Shown here: positions 35,069 to 44,043 of the stretch, in pieces
Layout of the letters: each line of letters starts with the position of its first letter
How positions within the stretch are numbered: position 1 is the stretch's first letter
NCBI RefSeq assembly: GCF_018336155.1
Contig: NZ_JAGYHF010000001.1
Span: 496,001-560,000 of the forward strand
Reading direction: 5' to 3'
Length of the DNA stretch: 64,000 bases
Source of the DNA: Pseudomonas rustica
Lineage (GTDB): Bacteria > Pseudomonadota > Gammaproteobacteria > Pseudomonadales > Pseudomonadaceae
The notes under the pieces: model-generated
What the model was told of the DNA's origin: nothing
What the model saw: the letters and a program-made list of their open reading frames with translations, nothing else
Databases searched by the model: none
Made by a program: the position numbers and the translations under genes

Positions 35069-36418
35069 TTAGAACGTAGACTGAATTTTCAGGCCAGCGA
35101 CCAATGCGTTGTCCACATCATCCACACCGCCCGGGTGAGTGATGTACTGCAGGTTAGGACGTACGGTCAGCCAGTTTGTTACGTGGAAGCCGTAGTTGAT
35201 TTCGTAGTTGTATTCGGTTTCACGAATCGGCGAGAACACCGGATTGTCGTAATCCGACACACCGTTGGACACGTTCAGCAGCTCGGCGTTTTTCTTCACG
35301 TCATCGTTGACGTGGATACGTGCCGCGCCGATACCGACGTCATCCTTCGGACGTGCGTCGAACGGGCCTTTGTAGACAAACATCACCGACTGGTAGTTGT
35401 CGATGAAGTTGGTGTCTTTGTCGTGGAACGTGGCGTTGGCCGCGATGTTCAGACCGCGAGAAGCATCACCGTTGTGGCTGGTGAGTTGCTGTTGCGCCAC
35501 AAACCAGTAGCCGCTTTTGCTGCTGTGGGTTTTGTAAGCGTCGCCCGTGGTAGCCGCGTCGAAACCGTTGACGTCTTCACGAACGTCGTCGGCATCGGCC
35601 GTGCTCTTGTAGTAACCGACGCGGTATTCGCCCGGCAGGCTGTTGACCTTCGGCGACCAGACCAATTCAACCGGCAACACAGTCCCTTTGGTACCACTGC
35701 CGCTGAGTTTGAAGCCGTTGCCGTGTTCCAGCTGCGACGGGTTCTGGTTGTAAGCACCGATTTGCGCGTAGAGCTCGTCGTTGATGTTGTACTTCACGCG
35801 GATCGCGGCCTGGCTGACGGGCCAGTTGTACCAGATGTTGGTGGCCCAGTTACCCACTTGGGAACCGCAGAACGCCAGGTTCTGGAAGTCGCACGGGAAG
35901 GTATTGAAGTCTTCGCCTTCACCGAAGTAACCGGCCTTGACGTCGAGCTTGTTGTCGAAGAACTGGTGCTGAATCCACAACTGGGTCAGACGCACCATGT
36001 GGCCACGACCGTAAACTTCCTGCGAGGAGCTCAGGGTGCCGGCACGCGGATCGCCAACGCGGTCGTTGGAGATGTTGTAACCGTTACGGTTGGTCAGCTG
36101 GATCTTGGCCTGAGTGTTGTCCCAGCCCCACAGCTTTTGCAGATCGAGTGCCACGCCCAGACCGAACTGGTCAGCGTAACGCGCAGTCTTGTCGTCGTTG
36201 TAGCCACCGTTCAGGTTGCCACCGACTTCCCCAACGTAATCGGCCTTGATGTCGATACCCTGCTCGATCAGCTTGGTACGCTCGCCACCCCAGTCGCCCG
36301 TCATCCATTTCGAATCGGAGCTGAAGGCATCCGCCGCCATGGCGTTACCGGCCAGCACCAATGCCGCCGCAGCTGATACTTGGCAGATCAACCGGGCATT
36401 GACGTGTTTCTTTTTCAT
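35069..36418 (-). CDS. oprB: Carbohydrate-selective porin OprB
   Basis: A 449-residue outer-membrane beta-barrel porin for glucose and other sugars. Signal peptide residues 1-28 (cleaving after NAMA); mature start ADAFSSDSKWMTGDWGGERT is characteristic of OprB. The C-terminus ends in aromatic Phe (GLKIQSTF), as expected for barrel assembly. GAGGATGTAGGG precedes the ATG; upstream mRNA has AATAACAATAA, a Crc/Hfq-type motif. Downstream of gtsD with 227 bp containing a nested repeat, so oprB may be transcribed from its own promoter as well. Confidence 0.95.
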   Translation of the reverse strand: MKKKHVNARLICQVSAAAALVLAGNAMAADAFSSDSKWMTGDWGGERTKLIEQGIDIKADYVGEVGGNLNGGYNDDKTARYADQFGLGVALDLQKLWGWDNTQAKIQLTNRNGYNISNDRVGDPRAGTLSSSQEVYGRGHMVRLTQLWIQHQFFDNKLDVKAGYFGEGEDFNTFPCDFQNLAFCGSQVGNWATNIWYNWPVSQAAIRVKYNINDELYAQIGAYNQNPSQLEHGNGFKLSGSGTKGTVLPVELVWSPKVNSLPGEYRVGYYKSTADADDVREDVNGFDAATTGDAYKTHSSKSGYWFVAQQQLTSHNGDASRGLNIAANATFHDKDTNFIDNYQSVMFVYKGPFDARPKDDVGIGAARIHVNDDVKKNAELLNVSNGVSDYDNPVFSPIRETEYNYEINYGFHVTNWLTVRPNLQYITHPGGVDDVDNALVAGLKIQSTF

Positions 36419-36434
36419 CCCTACATCCTCGTCT

Positions 36435-36445
36435 TTATTGTTATT
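36435..36445 (-). promoter_or_regulatory. Crc/Hfq-type motif at oprB
   Basis: mRNA AATAACAATAA, within 10 nt upstream of the GAGGA ribosome-binding site. Confidence 0.5.
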
Positions 36446-36512
36446 AACTGTTTTTATCTAACGCGGTTTACTTAAATTGCGATGGATTACAGGCAATCCG
36501 CCGCGTGCTCCT

Positions 36513-36638
36513 TGTAGGAGTGAGCCCTGTGGCGAGGGGATTTATCCCCGTTGGGCTGCGTAGCAGACCCCGCTTTTATGGGGCCGCTGCGCGACCCAAC
36601 GGGGATAAATCCCCTCGCCACAAAAGCCCTCTCCTACA
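36513..36638. repeat. Nested repeat: family E pair within family B-like ends
   Basis: Outer ends TGTAGGAGTGAGCCC and complement of TGTAGGAGAGGGCTTT enclose a family E pair (36528-36622, TGTGGCGAGGGGATTTATCC). Suggests insertion of one element into another. Confidence 0.8.
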
Positions 36639-36645
36639 TCAAATT

Positions 36646-37806
36646 TCAGCGGCCTTTGAATTGGGCCACGTTTGCAGACCGCGCATCGGTCTGTGGTTGG
36701 CCGGCAGTGCCGAGGCGCTCGCCGGTCTTGGCATCGAACAACAACACTTTCGACGGATCGAATTGCAGCGTCAGGCTTTCGCCCACCTGCGGTGCCACGT
36801 CCGGCGCCAGACGGCAGCAGACTTTGGTTTCATTCAAATTGACGAACACCAACGTGTCCGGACCGGTCGGCTCGGTTACCTGCACTTCGGCACGAATGCT
36901 GGGCAGGCCATTGCCCTCGCCGTTCGACAGAACGATCTGCTCCGGGCGCAGGCCGAGGATCACTTCGCGATCTTCAAGACCGGCGTCCTGCATGCTCATC
37001 GGCAATTCGCAACGGGCCTGACCGCTGTCGAGCAGCGCCAGCAGACGACCGTCCTTGCGTTGCAGACGCAGCGGAATGAAGTTCATTGGCGGCGAACCGA
37101 TAAAGCTCGCCACGAACAGGTTGGCCGGGTCGTTGTAGATCTCTTTCGGCGTACCGAACTGCTGAATGATGCCGTCCATCATCACCGCCACTTTGTCGCC
37201 CAGGGTCATTGCTTCGATCTGGTCGTGGGTCACGTAGACCGTGGTGGTTTTCAGGCGCTGGTGCATCAGTTTCATTTCGGTGCGCATCTCGACACGCAGT
37301 TTCGCGTCGAGGTTGGACAACGGTTCGTCGAACAGATAAATCTTCGGCCGACGCGCCAATGCGCGGCCCATCGCCACACGCTGTTGCTGACCACCGGAGA
37401 GCTGACCCGGTTTACGGTTCAGCAAATGTTCGATCTGCAGCAGTTTGGCGACGCGCGCGACTTCTTCGTCGATTGCAGCCTGCGGCATCTTGCGAATCTT
37501 CAGGCCGAATTCGATGTTCTCGCGCACGCTCATGGTCGGGTACAGCGCGTAGGACTGGAACACCATGGCGATGTCGCGATCCTTCGGGCTCATGCCGCTG
37601 ACGTCTTGATCACCGATCATGATCGCGCCGCCGGTGATGGTTTCCAGACCGGCGATGCAGTTCATCAACGTCGATTTACCGCAGCCCGACGGGCCGACGA
37701 GGATCAGGAATTCGCCTTCCTTGATCGACAGTTCGATGTTCTTCAGGGTGTCCGGCAGGCCGGCACCGTAGGTCTTGTTTACGTTGCGAAGTTCGAGCGT
37801 TGCCAT
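36646..37806 (-). CDS. gtsD: Glucose ABC transporter ATP-binding subunit
   Basis: A 386-residue MalK/UgpC-type ATPase. Walker A GPSGCGKST (about residue 36), signature LSGGQQQRVAMGRAL (about 135), Walker B IYLFDEPLSNLDA, and a C-terminal OB-fold regulatory (TOBE) domain from about 240 (FVNLNETKVCCRLAPDV). It energises GtsABC glucose uptake in the cytoplasm. Two bp after gtsC, same operon. Confidence 0.95.
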   Translation of the reverse strand: MATLELRNVNKTYGAGLPDTLKNIELSIKEGEFLILVGPSGCGKSTLMNCIAGLETITGGAIMIGDQDVSGMSPKDRDIAMVFQSYALYPTMSVRENIEFGLKIRKMPQAAIDEEVARVAKLLQIEHLLNRKPGQLSGGQQQRVAMGRALARRPKIYLFDEPLSNLDAKLRVEMRTEMKLMHQRLKTTTVYVTHDQIEAMTLGDKVAVMMDGIIQQFGTPKEIYNDPANLFVASFIGSPPMNFIPLRLQRKDGRLLALLDSGQARCELPMSMQDAGLEDREVILGLRPEQIVLSNGEGNGLPSIRAEVQVTEPTGPDTLVFVNLNETKVCCRLAPDVAPQVGESLTLQFDPSKVLLFDAKTGERLGTAGQPQTDARSANVAQFKGR

Positions 37807-37808
37807 GA

Positions 37809-38654
37809 TTACCCCTTGACTGCGCCGGCCGTCAGCCCGCGCACGAAATACTTGCCTGCGACCACATAGACCAGCAGGGTCGGCAGGCCGGCGATCATCG
37901 CCGCTGCCATATCAACGTTGTATTCCTTGGCGCCGGTGCTGGTGTTGACCAGGTTGTTCAGCGCTACCGTGATCGGTTGCGAATCACCGCTGGAGAACAC
38001 CACACCGAACAGGAAGTCGTTCCAGATCTGGGTGAATTGCCAGATCAGGCAGACCATGATGATCGGCGTCGACATCGGCAGAATGATGCGGCGGAAAATC
38101 GTGAAGAAACCCGCGCCATCCAGACGTGCGGCTTTCACCAGCGCATCCGGAATGCTCACGTAGTAGTTACGGAAGAACAGCGTAGTAAACGCCAGACCGT
38201 AAACCACGTGGATAAACACCAGGCCGGTAGTGGTGCTCGCCAGGCCCATTTTGCCGAGGGTGAACGAGGCCGGCAGCAGCACGGTCTGGAACGGCAGGAA
38301 GCAACCGAACAACAGCAGACCGAAGAACAACTGCGAACCACGGAAGCGCCAGAACGACAGCACATAACCGTTCAACGCACCGATGGCGGTGGAGATGATC
38401 ACGGCCGGAACGGTGATCTTGATCGAGTTCCAGAAGTAACCGTCAACCGTGGCCCAGGCCTTGACCCAGCCGATGCCGCTGACCACGGTCGGCCAGCTCA
38501 GCAGGTTGCCGGTGCTGATGTCTTCCGGGGTCTTGAAGCTGGTCAGCAACATGACCACCAGCGGCACCAGATAAAGCAGGACAGCGAGGATCAGCACCGC
38601 GTAGATCGCGATGCGACTCAGGCTGATAGCAGGTTTGGCAGCGAGACTAGTCAT
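37809..38654 (-). CDS. gtsC: Glucose ABC transporter permease
   Basis: A 281-residue MalG-type permease with six membrane segments; the EAA loop is KAARLDGAGFFTIFRRIILP near residue 195. It overlaps gtsB by 8 bp, so translation is coupled. Pairs with GtsB in the inner membrane. Confidence 0.95.
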   Translation of the reverse strand: MTSLAAKPAISLSRIAIYAVLILAVLLYLVPLVVMLLTSFKTPEDISTGNLLSWPTVVSGIGWVKAWATVDGYFWNSIKITVPAVIISTAIGALNGYVLSFWRFRGSQLFFGLLLFGCFLPFQTVLLPASFTLGKMGLASTTTGLVFIHVVYGLAFTTLFFRNYYVSIPDALVKAARLDGAGFFTIFRRIILPMSTPIIMVCLIWQFTQIWNDFLFGVVFSSGDSQPITVALNNLVNTSTGAKEYNVDMAAAMIAGLPTLLVYVVAGKYFVRGLTAGAVKG

Positions 38655-39555
38655 TGCGCTTGGTCCTCAGCTCGGAATACAGGTAAGGCACGATGATCGC
38701 GAGGATCGCACCGAGCATCAGAATCGCACTGGCCGAGCCCATGCCCATCTGGCCGCGACTGAAGGTGAAGGAATACATGAACATCGCGGGCAGGTCGGAG
38801 GAGTAACCCGGACCACCAGCGGTCATTGCCGCGACCAGGTCGAAGCTCTTGATCGCGATGTGCGCCAGAATCATCACGGCACTGAAGAACACCGGACGCA
38901 GACTTGGCAGTACGACTTTCCAGTAGATCATCGGCATGCTTGCGCCATCGATCTGGGCGGCACGGATGATCGATTGATCAACGCCACGCAGGCCGGCGAG
39001 GAACATCGCCATGATGAAGCCCGAGGCTTGCCAGACAGCAGCGATCACCAGGCAATACACCACGCGATCAGGGTCGATCAGCCAGTCGAGACGGAAGCCT
39101 TCCCAGCCCCAGTCACGCAACAATTTGTCCAGGCCCATGCCCGGGTTGAGCAGCCATTTCCACGCGGTACCGGTGACGATCATCGAGAGCGCCATCGGGT
39201 ACAGGTAAATGGTGCGGATAAAGCCTTCGCGACGGATGCGCTGGTCGAGGAACACCGCCAGCAACACGCCGATCACCAGAGTGATACCGATAAACATGCC
39301 GCCGAACACCGCGAGGTTTTTGCTCGCGACCCACCAGCGATCGTTATCGAACAACCGCGCGTATTGCGCCAGACCGGCCCACTTGTAGTTGGGCAGGAAG
39401 GTCGAGGTGGTGAACGACAGCACGAACGTCCACAGGATGTAGCCATAGAAGCCCACCAGAACGATGAACATGCTCGGCGCCAGCACCAGTTTTGGTAGCC
39501 AGCGCTGCAATGCATCGAACGGCGAGGCCTTGCTGAACACAGCAACAGAACTCAT
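38647..39555 (-). CDS. gtsB: Glucose ABC transporter permease
   Basis: A 302-residue MalF-type permease with six membrane segments and the EAA loop RAAQIDGASMPMIYWKVVLP near residue 210. It is separated from gtsA by 150 bp containing a family B repeat, but no other promoter is evident. Confidence 0.95.
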   Translation of the reverse strand: MSSVAVFSKASPFDALQRWLPKLVLAPSMFIVLVGFYGYILWTFVLSFTTSTFLPNYKWAGLAQYARLFDNDRWWVASKNLAVFGGMFIGITLVIGVLLAVFLDQRIRREGFIRTIYLYPMALSMIVTGTAWKWLLNPGMGLDKLLRDWGWEGFRLDWLIDPDRVVYCLVIAAVWQASGFIMAMFLAGLRGVDQSIIRAAQIDGASMPMIYWKVVLPSLRPVFFSAVMILAHIAIKSFDLVAAMTAGGPGYSSDLPAMFMYSFTFSRGQMGMGSASAILMLGAILAIIVPYLYSELRTKRND

Positions 39556-39604
39556 GGGGAAATCCAGTACGAGAGAAAAGGACTACATGGGCAACTCGCC
39601 CCCT

Positions 39605-39694
39605 TGTAGGAGTGAGCCTGCTCGCGATTGCGGTGTGTCAGTTGATGAATCTGTTACCTGACAAACTGCTATCGCGAGCAGGCTCACTCCTACA
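39605..39694. repeat. Paired inverted repeat (family B) inside the gts operon
   Basis: TGTAGGAGTGAGCCTGCTCG and complement around a 40-bp centre, between gtsA and gtsB. It would form a strong RNA hairpin 3' of gtsA. Confidence 0.92.
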
Positions 39695-39705
39695 GGGGCC
39701 AAGCA

Positions 39706-41007
39706 TTACTTGGCGGACTTGATCGCTGCGCCGAGTTTCTTGGCGGTGTCGGCCGGGTCGGCTTTCGGGTCGTTGATGTAGTTGGTCACGACATCAAAGA
39801 ACGCGCCTTGCACGGCCAGCGTGGTCGCCATGTTGTGCGCCATGCTTGGTTGCAGGCCGCCGGATTTGGCGTCAGCCAGGAAGTCTTTGGCAGCGGTCTG
39901 TGCGCAGGAATCGAAGCCCAGCGCTTCCATGTTGTTCAACATGTCGTTGCGAACCGGGATCGAGCCTTTGTTGATGCTGAAGACTTTCTGGAAGTTTTCA
40001 CCCAACACGACTTTGGCGATGTCTTTCTGACCGGCCGCAGTGCCTGCGTCTTTCTGCTTGAACACAGCCAGCGAGTCGATGTTGTAGGTGAACGCTTTGT
40101 CGGTGCCCGGGAAGGCTACGCACTCGTAATCCTTGCCGGCGATTTTCTTGGCGGCAGTCCATTCGGACTTGGCCCAGTCACCCATGATCTGCATGCCGGC
40201 CTTGCCGTTGATGACTTTGGCCGCTTCCAGGTTCCAGTCCTGACCTTTGCCGTCGACGTCCATGTAGGTCGCGACTTTCTTCAGCTCGGTCAGTGCCTTG
40301 ACCATTTCCGGACCGGTCAGCGCGCCGTTGTCCAGATCAACCAGGGCTTTCTTGTAACCATCGACACCCATGACCGACAGCACCACGGCTTCGAACACGG
40401 TGCTGTCCTGCCAAGGCTGACCGCCGTGAGCCAGCGGAATGAAGCCCGCAGCCTTCAGCTTATCGCCCGCAGCGTAGAATTCTTCGAGGGTGGTCGGGTT
40501 CTTGGTGATGCCGGCTTTCTTGAAGACTTCCGGGTTGATCCACAGCCAGTTCACACGGTGAATGTTCACCGGCACGGCCACGTAATCACCGTCGTACTTC
40601 ACGGTATCGGAGACTTTCTTGTCGAGCAGGCTGTCCCACTTTTCCGACTTGGCGACGTCTTTCAACACGTCGGTGTCGAGCAGGCCGGTCGATGCCCATT
40701 CCTGGATGTCCGGGCCTTTGATCTGAGCAACGCCAGGCGGGTTGCCGGCGACTGCACGGCTTTTCAGCACGGTCATGGCAGTGGCACCGCCACCACCGGC
40801 GACAGCGCCGTCTTTCCAGGTGAAACCGTCTTTTTCGACTTGAGCCTTGAGCACATCAACAGCGGCTTTTTCGCCACCGGACGTCCACCAGTGCACGACT
40901 TCGACCGAACCTTTGGATTCGGCAGCAGAAACACTGAGAGGCAGAATTGCGAGCGGGAACAGGGAGGCGACAGAAATGACAGTAGCGAGGCGAGAAATCG
41001 CATTCAT
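39706..41007 (-). CDS. gtsA: Glucose ABC transporter periplasmic binding protein
   Basis: A 433-residue type 1 extracellular sugar-binding protein. Signal peptide residues 1-27 ([25 protein letters not shown]). The mature protein begins [20 protein letters not shown], the usual start of this family, and contains [27 protein letters not shown] segments. I start at 41007 with AAAGG upstream rather than at an in-frame ATG 18 codons earlier. It has its own promoter region, shared in layout with the AGE gene, and a Crc/Hfq motif beside the ribosome-binding site. Confidence 0.95.
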   Translation of the reverse strand: MNAISRLATVISVASLFPLAILPLSVSAAESKGSVEVVHWWTSGGEKAAVDVLKAQVEKDGFTWKDGAVAGGGGATAMTVLKSRAVAGNPPGVAQIKGPDIQEWASTGLLDTDVLKDVAKSEKWDSLLDKKVSDTVKYDGDYVAVPVNIHRVNWLWINPEVFKKAGITKNPTTLEEFYAAGDKLKAAGFIPLAHGGQPWQDSTVFEAVVLSVMGVDGYKKALVDLDNGALTGPEMVKALTELKKVATYMDVDGKGQDWNLEAAKVINGKAGMQIMGDWAKSEWTAAKKIAGKDYECVAFPGTDKAFTYNIDSLAVFKQKDAGTAAGQKDIAKVVLGENFQKVFSINKGSIPVRNDMLNNMEALGFDSCAQTAAKDFLADAKSGGLQPSMAHNMATTLAVQGAFFDVVTNYINDPKADPADTAKKLGAAIKSAK

Positions 41008-41023
41008 CTGAGATGTACCTTTC

Positions 41024-41031
41024 TTGTTGTT
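41024..41031 (-). promoter_or_regulatory. Crc/Hfq-type motif at gtsA
   Basis: mRNA AACAACAA immediately upstream of the GAAAGG ribosome-binding site. Confidence 0.6.
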
Positions 41032-41062
41032 ATGCATGCAAGTCTGGTGCTTGCGCTGCACA

Positions 41063-41119
41063 GGAGTTTAAACAGGACGTTTCCCTTCGCAGGTAACGAA
41101 GGGACGTGCGAATGTCACC
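41063..41119 (-). promoter_or_regulatory. gtsA promoter with regulator-type upstream element
   Basis: Minus strand: GGTGAC-N10-CCCTTCGTTAC-N19-GTTTAAACTCC. The -10 is probably TAAACT; the upstream element overlaps the -35 position, which itself is poor (CCTGCG). The same three blocks at the same spacings occur upstream of the AGE gene (42416-42472). Confidence 0.65.
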
Positions 41120-41125
41120 GCATGG

Positions 41126-42385
41126 TTACACAGGAATCTCTTGAGACAACTGCGCCAAAGCAGTCGCCATGCTCGGTGACAAGGGTAGACGAGGGATCAG
41201 CACGGCTTGCCAGGCGTGATACAGATCGGGTTTGCCCGCCCAGATATCGGCACTTGGGACGTTTTGCGGGTTGAGTTCGTGATGCCAACTACCGTCACAA
41301 CGATCGATGAAATGCGTTTCGCAGAATTCCCAGAACAGCCGATACCAGGTTTCGTATTGCTCATCGCCGGTGCGCTTGAGCAAGGCACTGGCGGCGGCGC
41401 TGGCTTCGGCGTGCGTCCAGTGCAAGCGATGACGGACGACGGCTTTGTTGTTCCAGTCGAGGGTGTAAACGATGCCCGGCAAACCATCGACGTTCCAGCC
41501 GTTGCGGCAATTGTTTTCGAAGAGTTTCTGCGCATCGGTGGCGAGCCAACCGGGCGTGAGCATGCCGGCCTGCACCCGCGCCGCTTCGAGGTGCAGCAAC
41601 AGCCGCGCCCACTCGAAACCGTGGCCCGGCGTGGTGCCGTAAGGGCGAAAACCGTCAGCAGGATTGTCGTGGTTGTATTCGCGCAGCGGTTGCCAGTCGC
41701 GATCGAAGTGTTCGATGACCATGTAACCGTTGCCGGCCGCGTGAGCGTGGATCACCCGCTCAACGATGCGTTGCGCGCGCACCAGCCAGCGCGGGTCTTC
41801 GGTGACATCGGCCAGTGCGAGGAACGCCTCGGTGGCGTGCATGTTGCTGTTGGCGCCGCGATAGGCTTCTTCTTCGCTCCAGTCGCGATTGAAGAATTCG
41901 CGCATGGCGCCCTCTTCTTCGCTCCAGAAATACGTGTCGATGATGTCGATCGCATCATCCAGCAACGCTTGCGCGCCGGGGCGTTTTGCGGCCACAGCAG
42001 AGCTGGCGGCCAGTGCGACGAAAGCATGCAGATAGGCGTTTTTGCCGGTGTTGTCGTCGCGGTGTTCGGCGACCGCAAACCAGCCACCGTGCAACGCATC
42101 ACGCAACGGCCCGCGCAGTGCGGCGATGCCGTGATCGACCAGTTCAGCGAAACCCGGCAAGCCCTGAATATGGGCCATGGCGAAGCTGTGGGTCATGCGC
42201 GCGGTGTTCATGGTTTCGGCTTGCGCGTTCGCTGGCAGGCGGCCGCGTTCGTCGAGGTTGCCGAAACCTTGCGGGAGTTTTGCAGCCTTGGCGAAATCCA
42301 GCAGACGCAGGCCTTCAGCGGCAAGCCATTGCTGGTGGGCAGGGGCGTTCAGCCAACTGCTGAAGCCGGGTTGGAAGCGATCCAT
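41126..42385 (-). CDS. AGE-family epimerase/isomerase (mannose isomerase-like)
   Basis: A 419-residue (alpha/alpha)6-barrel protein of the N-acylglucosamine 2-epimerase superfamily, closest in feel to D-mannose isomerase/YihS. Landmarks: NTARMTHSFAMAHIQG (active-site Arg/His), RGANSNMHATEAFLALADVT, TPGHGFEWARLLLHLEA and DGSWHHELNPQN. It would interconvert mannose and fructose or a related aldose-ketose pair. It is the first gene before gts, shares promoter architecture with gtsA, and has a Crc/Hfq motif, so it belongs to the sugar regulon. Confidence 0.88.
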   Translation of the reverse strand: MDRFQPGFSSWLNAPAHQQWLAAEGLRLLDFAKAAKLPQGFGNLDERGRLPANAQAETMNTARMTHSFAMAHIQGLPGFAELVDHGIAALRGPLRDALHGGWFAVAEHRDDNTGKNAYLHAFVALAASSAVAAKRPGAQALLDDAIDIIDTYFWSEEEGAMREFFNRDWSEEEAYRGANSNMHATEAFLALADVTEDPRWLVRAQRIVERVIHAHAAGNGYMVIEHFDRDWQPLREYNHDNPADGFRPYGTTPGHGFEWARLLLHLEAARVQAGMLTPGWLATDAQKLFENNCRNGWNVDGLPGIVYTLDWNNKAVVRHRLHWTHAEASAAASALLKRTGDEQYETWYRLFWEFCETHFIDRCDGSWHHELNPQNVPSADIWAGKPDLYHAWQAVLIPRLPLSPSMATALAQLSQEIPV

Positions 42386-42397
42386 GGGTGGCCTTTT

Positions 42398-42405
42398 TTG
42401 TTGTT
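42398..42405 (-). promoter_or_regulatory. Crc/Hfq-type motif at the AGE gene
   Basis: mRNA AACAACAA directly followed by AAAAGG, the ribosome-binding site. Confidence 0.6.
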
Positions 42406-42415
42406 ATGACTGCGG

Positions 42416-42472
42416 GGAGTCTAAACAACGGGCCGGGGCGGGCTTGTAACGAAGGGGGCGGGTTTTGTCACC
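42416..42472 (-). promoter_or_regulatory. AGE gene promoter with the gts-type upstream element
   Basis: Minus strand: GGTGAC-N10-CCCTTCGTTAC-N19-GTTTAGACTCC. Identical blocks and spacing to 41063-41119; -10 probably TAGACT; -35 position (CAAGCC) is non-consensus, as expected for an activated promoter. Confidence 0.65.
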
Positions 42473-42498
42473 AGCCAGTGACATTGGAAAGAGCAAAG

Positions 42499-42571
42499 TC
42501 AAAAGATCGCAGCCTTCGGCAGCTCCTACAGGGATCAGTGTAGGAGCTGCCGAAGGCTGCGATCTTTTGAT
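42499..42571. repeat. Family A repeat pair, outward arrangement
   Basis: TCAAAAGATCGCAGCCTTCG then TGTAGGAGCTGCCGAAGGCT, 10 bp apart, between gltS and the AGE promoter. Confidence 0.9.
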
Positions 42572-42573
42572 TT

Positions 42574-44043
42574 TCAGTCCGCGGAACGCGGCAATTGCAG
42601 GGTCACCCGCAACCCACCCTCACGCAAATTCTGCAACGTCACTTCGCCGCCATGACTGTGGGCGATGTTGCGCGCAATGCCCAATCCCAAGCCATATCCC
42701 TGCTGCTGCCCCGCCAATCGGAAGTGCGGCTCAAACACCTGCTCCAGCCGCTGCTCCGGCACGCCAGGGCCTTCATCATCAACGTGCAAGACAAACGCGC
42801 TGTCATCGTCATCGATGTGCAAATGCGCGTTCTGCCCGTACTTCAACGCGTTGTCGATCAAGTTGCCAATGCAGCGTTTCAACGCCAACGGCTTGCCCGA
42901 ATACGCCGCCAGCGCCCGGCCCTGTTGGGTCACGCGGCCATTGCCGTTTGGCGCCAGATACGGCTCGACCAGACAATCGAGTACGTGGTTAAGGTCGACC
43001 GGTTCAATGTTCTCGTGGATGTCGGTGTCTTTCACGCATTGCAGCGCGCCTTTGACCAGCAACTCCAACTCGTCGAGATCGCGGCCGAACTTGGCTTGCA
43101 GTTGCTCGTCTTCGAGCAACTCCACGCGCAATCGCAATCGGGTGATCGGCGTGCGCAGGTCATGGGAAATAGCACTGAACAACTGGCTGCGTTCGGTCAG
43201 GTAGCGGCTGATGCGTTCGCGCATGCTGTTGAACGCGCGCCCTACTTCCACCACTTCACTGCCGCCGCCCTCCGCCACCGGCTCAACGTCGGCACCCAGC
43301 GACATGTCCCGCGCCGCACGTGCCAGACGCTTGAGCGGACGGCTCTGCCAGTGCACCAGCACGCCGATGAACAACAACAGAAAGCCACTGGTGAGGACGA
43401 TGAACCACACCTGCTGCGACGGCAGGCCTTGTTCTTCAAGACTGGTGTACGGCTCGGGCAGCAACGAGGCGATGTACAGCCATTCGCCCGGCGCCATCTG
43501 GATTTGCGTGACCAGAACCGGCGGATTGACCGGCTCGAGGGTCAACGCGTAATGCGCCCACGAGCGTGGCAATTCATCGAGTTTCAGCCCGGCGTTGAAG
43601 ATCCGCAGATCCTCGGGACTGACGAAGGTCACCGAAATATCGGTGTCATGGCCGAGGGTCTGGCGCAGCACTTCATCGACCGCTTTCATCACCGCCGCTT
43701 TACGCGGTGTTACCGGCAAAACGTCCATGCCCAGCGGTTTGTCATTGAGCGTCACGACAAATCGGGTGCCGCCCATGCTGCGCAATTGGTCGAGCACCAG
43801 TGGTCGATAAGCCACCGGCAACGAGCGGAAATAACTGACGCTGGCGGTCATCGAATGGGCGAGGCTGCGGGCGCTGGTGACCAGGCCTTCAAGCTGGGTG
43901 GCGCGCAGTTGCGAGACCCAAATCACACTGGACAACGTCTGCGCAAACAGCACCGCCAGCAAGGTCAGCAGCAACATCCGCCCGAGCAGCGAGCGCGGTA
44001 CCGGCACCTGGGCGGCGATTTTACGCAGCGACTCAGTGACCAT
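42574..44043 (-). CDS. gltS: Sensor histidine kinase of the glucose two-component system
   Basis: A 489-residue membrane sensor. Membrane segments near residues 21-43 and 208-230 flank a periplasmic domain of about 165 residues; HAMP follows, then the H-box FSAISHDLRTPITRLRLR (phospho-accepting His near 290) and a HATPase domain with NLIDNALKYGQ and GYGLGLGIARNIAHSHGG. In P. aeruginosa the equivalent (GtrS) senses 2-ketogluconate/6-phosphogluconate and controls glucose uptake through GltR. Its start overlaps the gltR stop by 11 bp. The gene is called gltS here; gtrS is a synonym in P. aeruginosa. Confidence 0.9.
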   Translation of the reverse strand: MVTESLRKIAAQVPVPRSLLGRMLLLTLLAVLFAQTLSSVIWVSQLRATQLEGLVTSARSLAHSMTASVSYFRSLPVAYRPLVLDQLRSMGGTRFVVTLNDKPLGMDVLPVTPRKAAVMKAVDEVLRQTLGHDTDISVTFVSPEDLRIFNAGLKLDELPRSWAHYALTLEPVNPPVLVTQIQMAPGEWLYIASLLPEPYTSLEEQGLPSQQVWFIVLTSGFLLLFIGVLVHWQSRPLKRLARAARDMSLGADVEPVAEGGGSEVVEVGRAFNSMRERISRYLTERSQLFSAISHDLRTPITRLRLRVELLEDEQLQAKFGRDLDELELLVKGALQCVKDTDIHENIEPVDLNHVLDCLVEPYLAPNGNGRVTQQGRALAAYSGKPLALKRCIGNLIDNALKYGQNAHLHIDDDDSAFVLHVDDEGPGVPEQRLEQVFEPHFRLAGQQQGYGLGLGIARNIAHSHGGEVTLQNLREGGLRVTLQLPRSAD

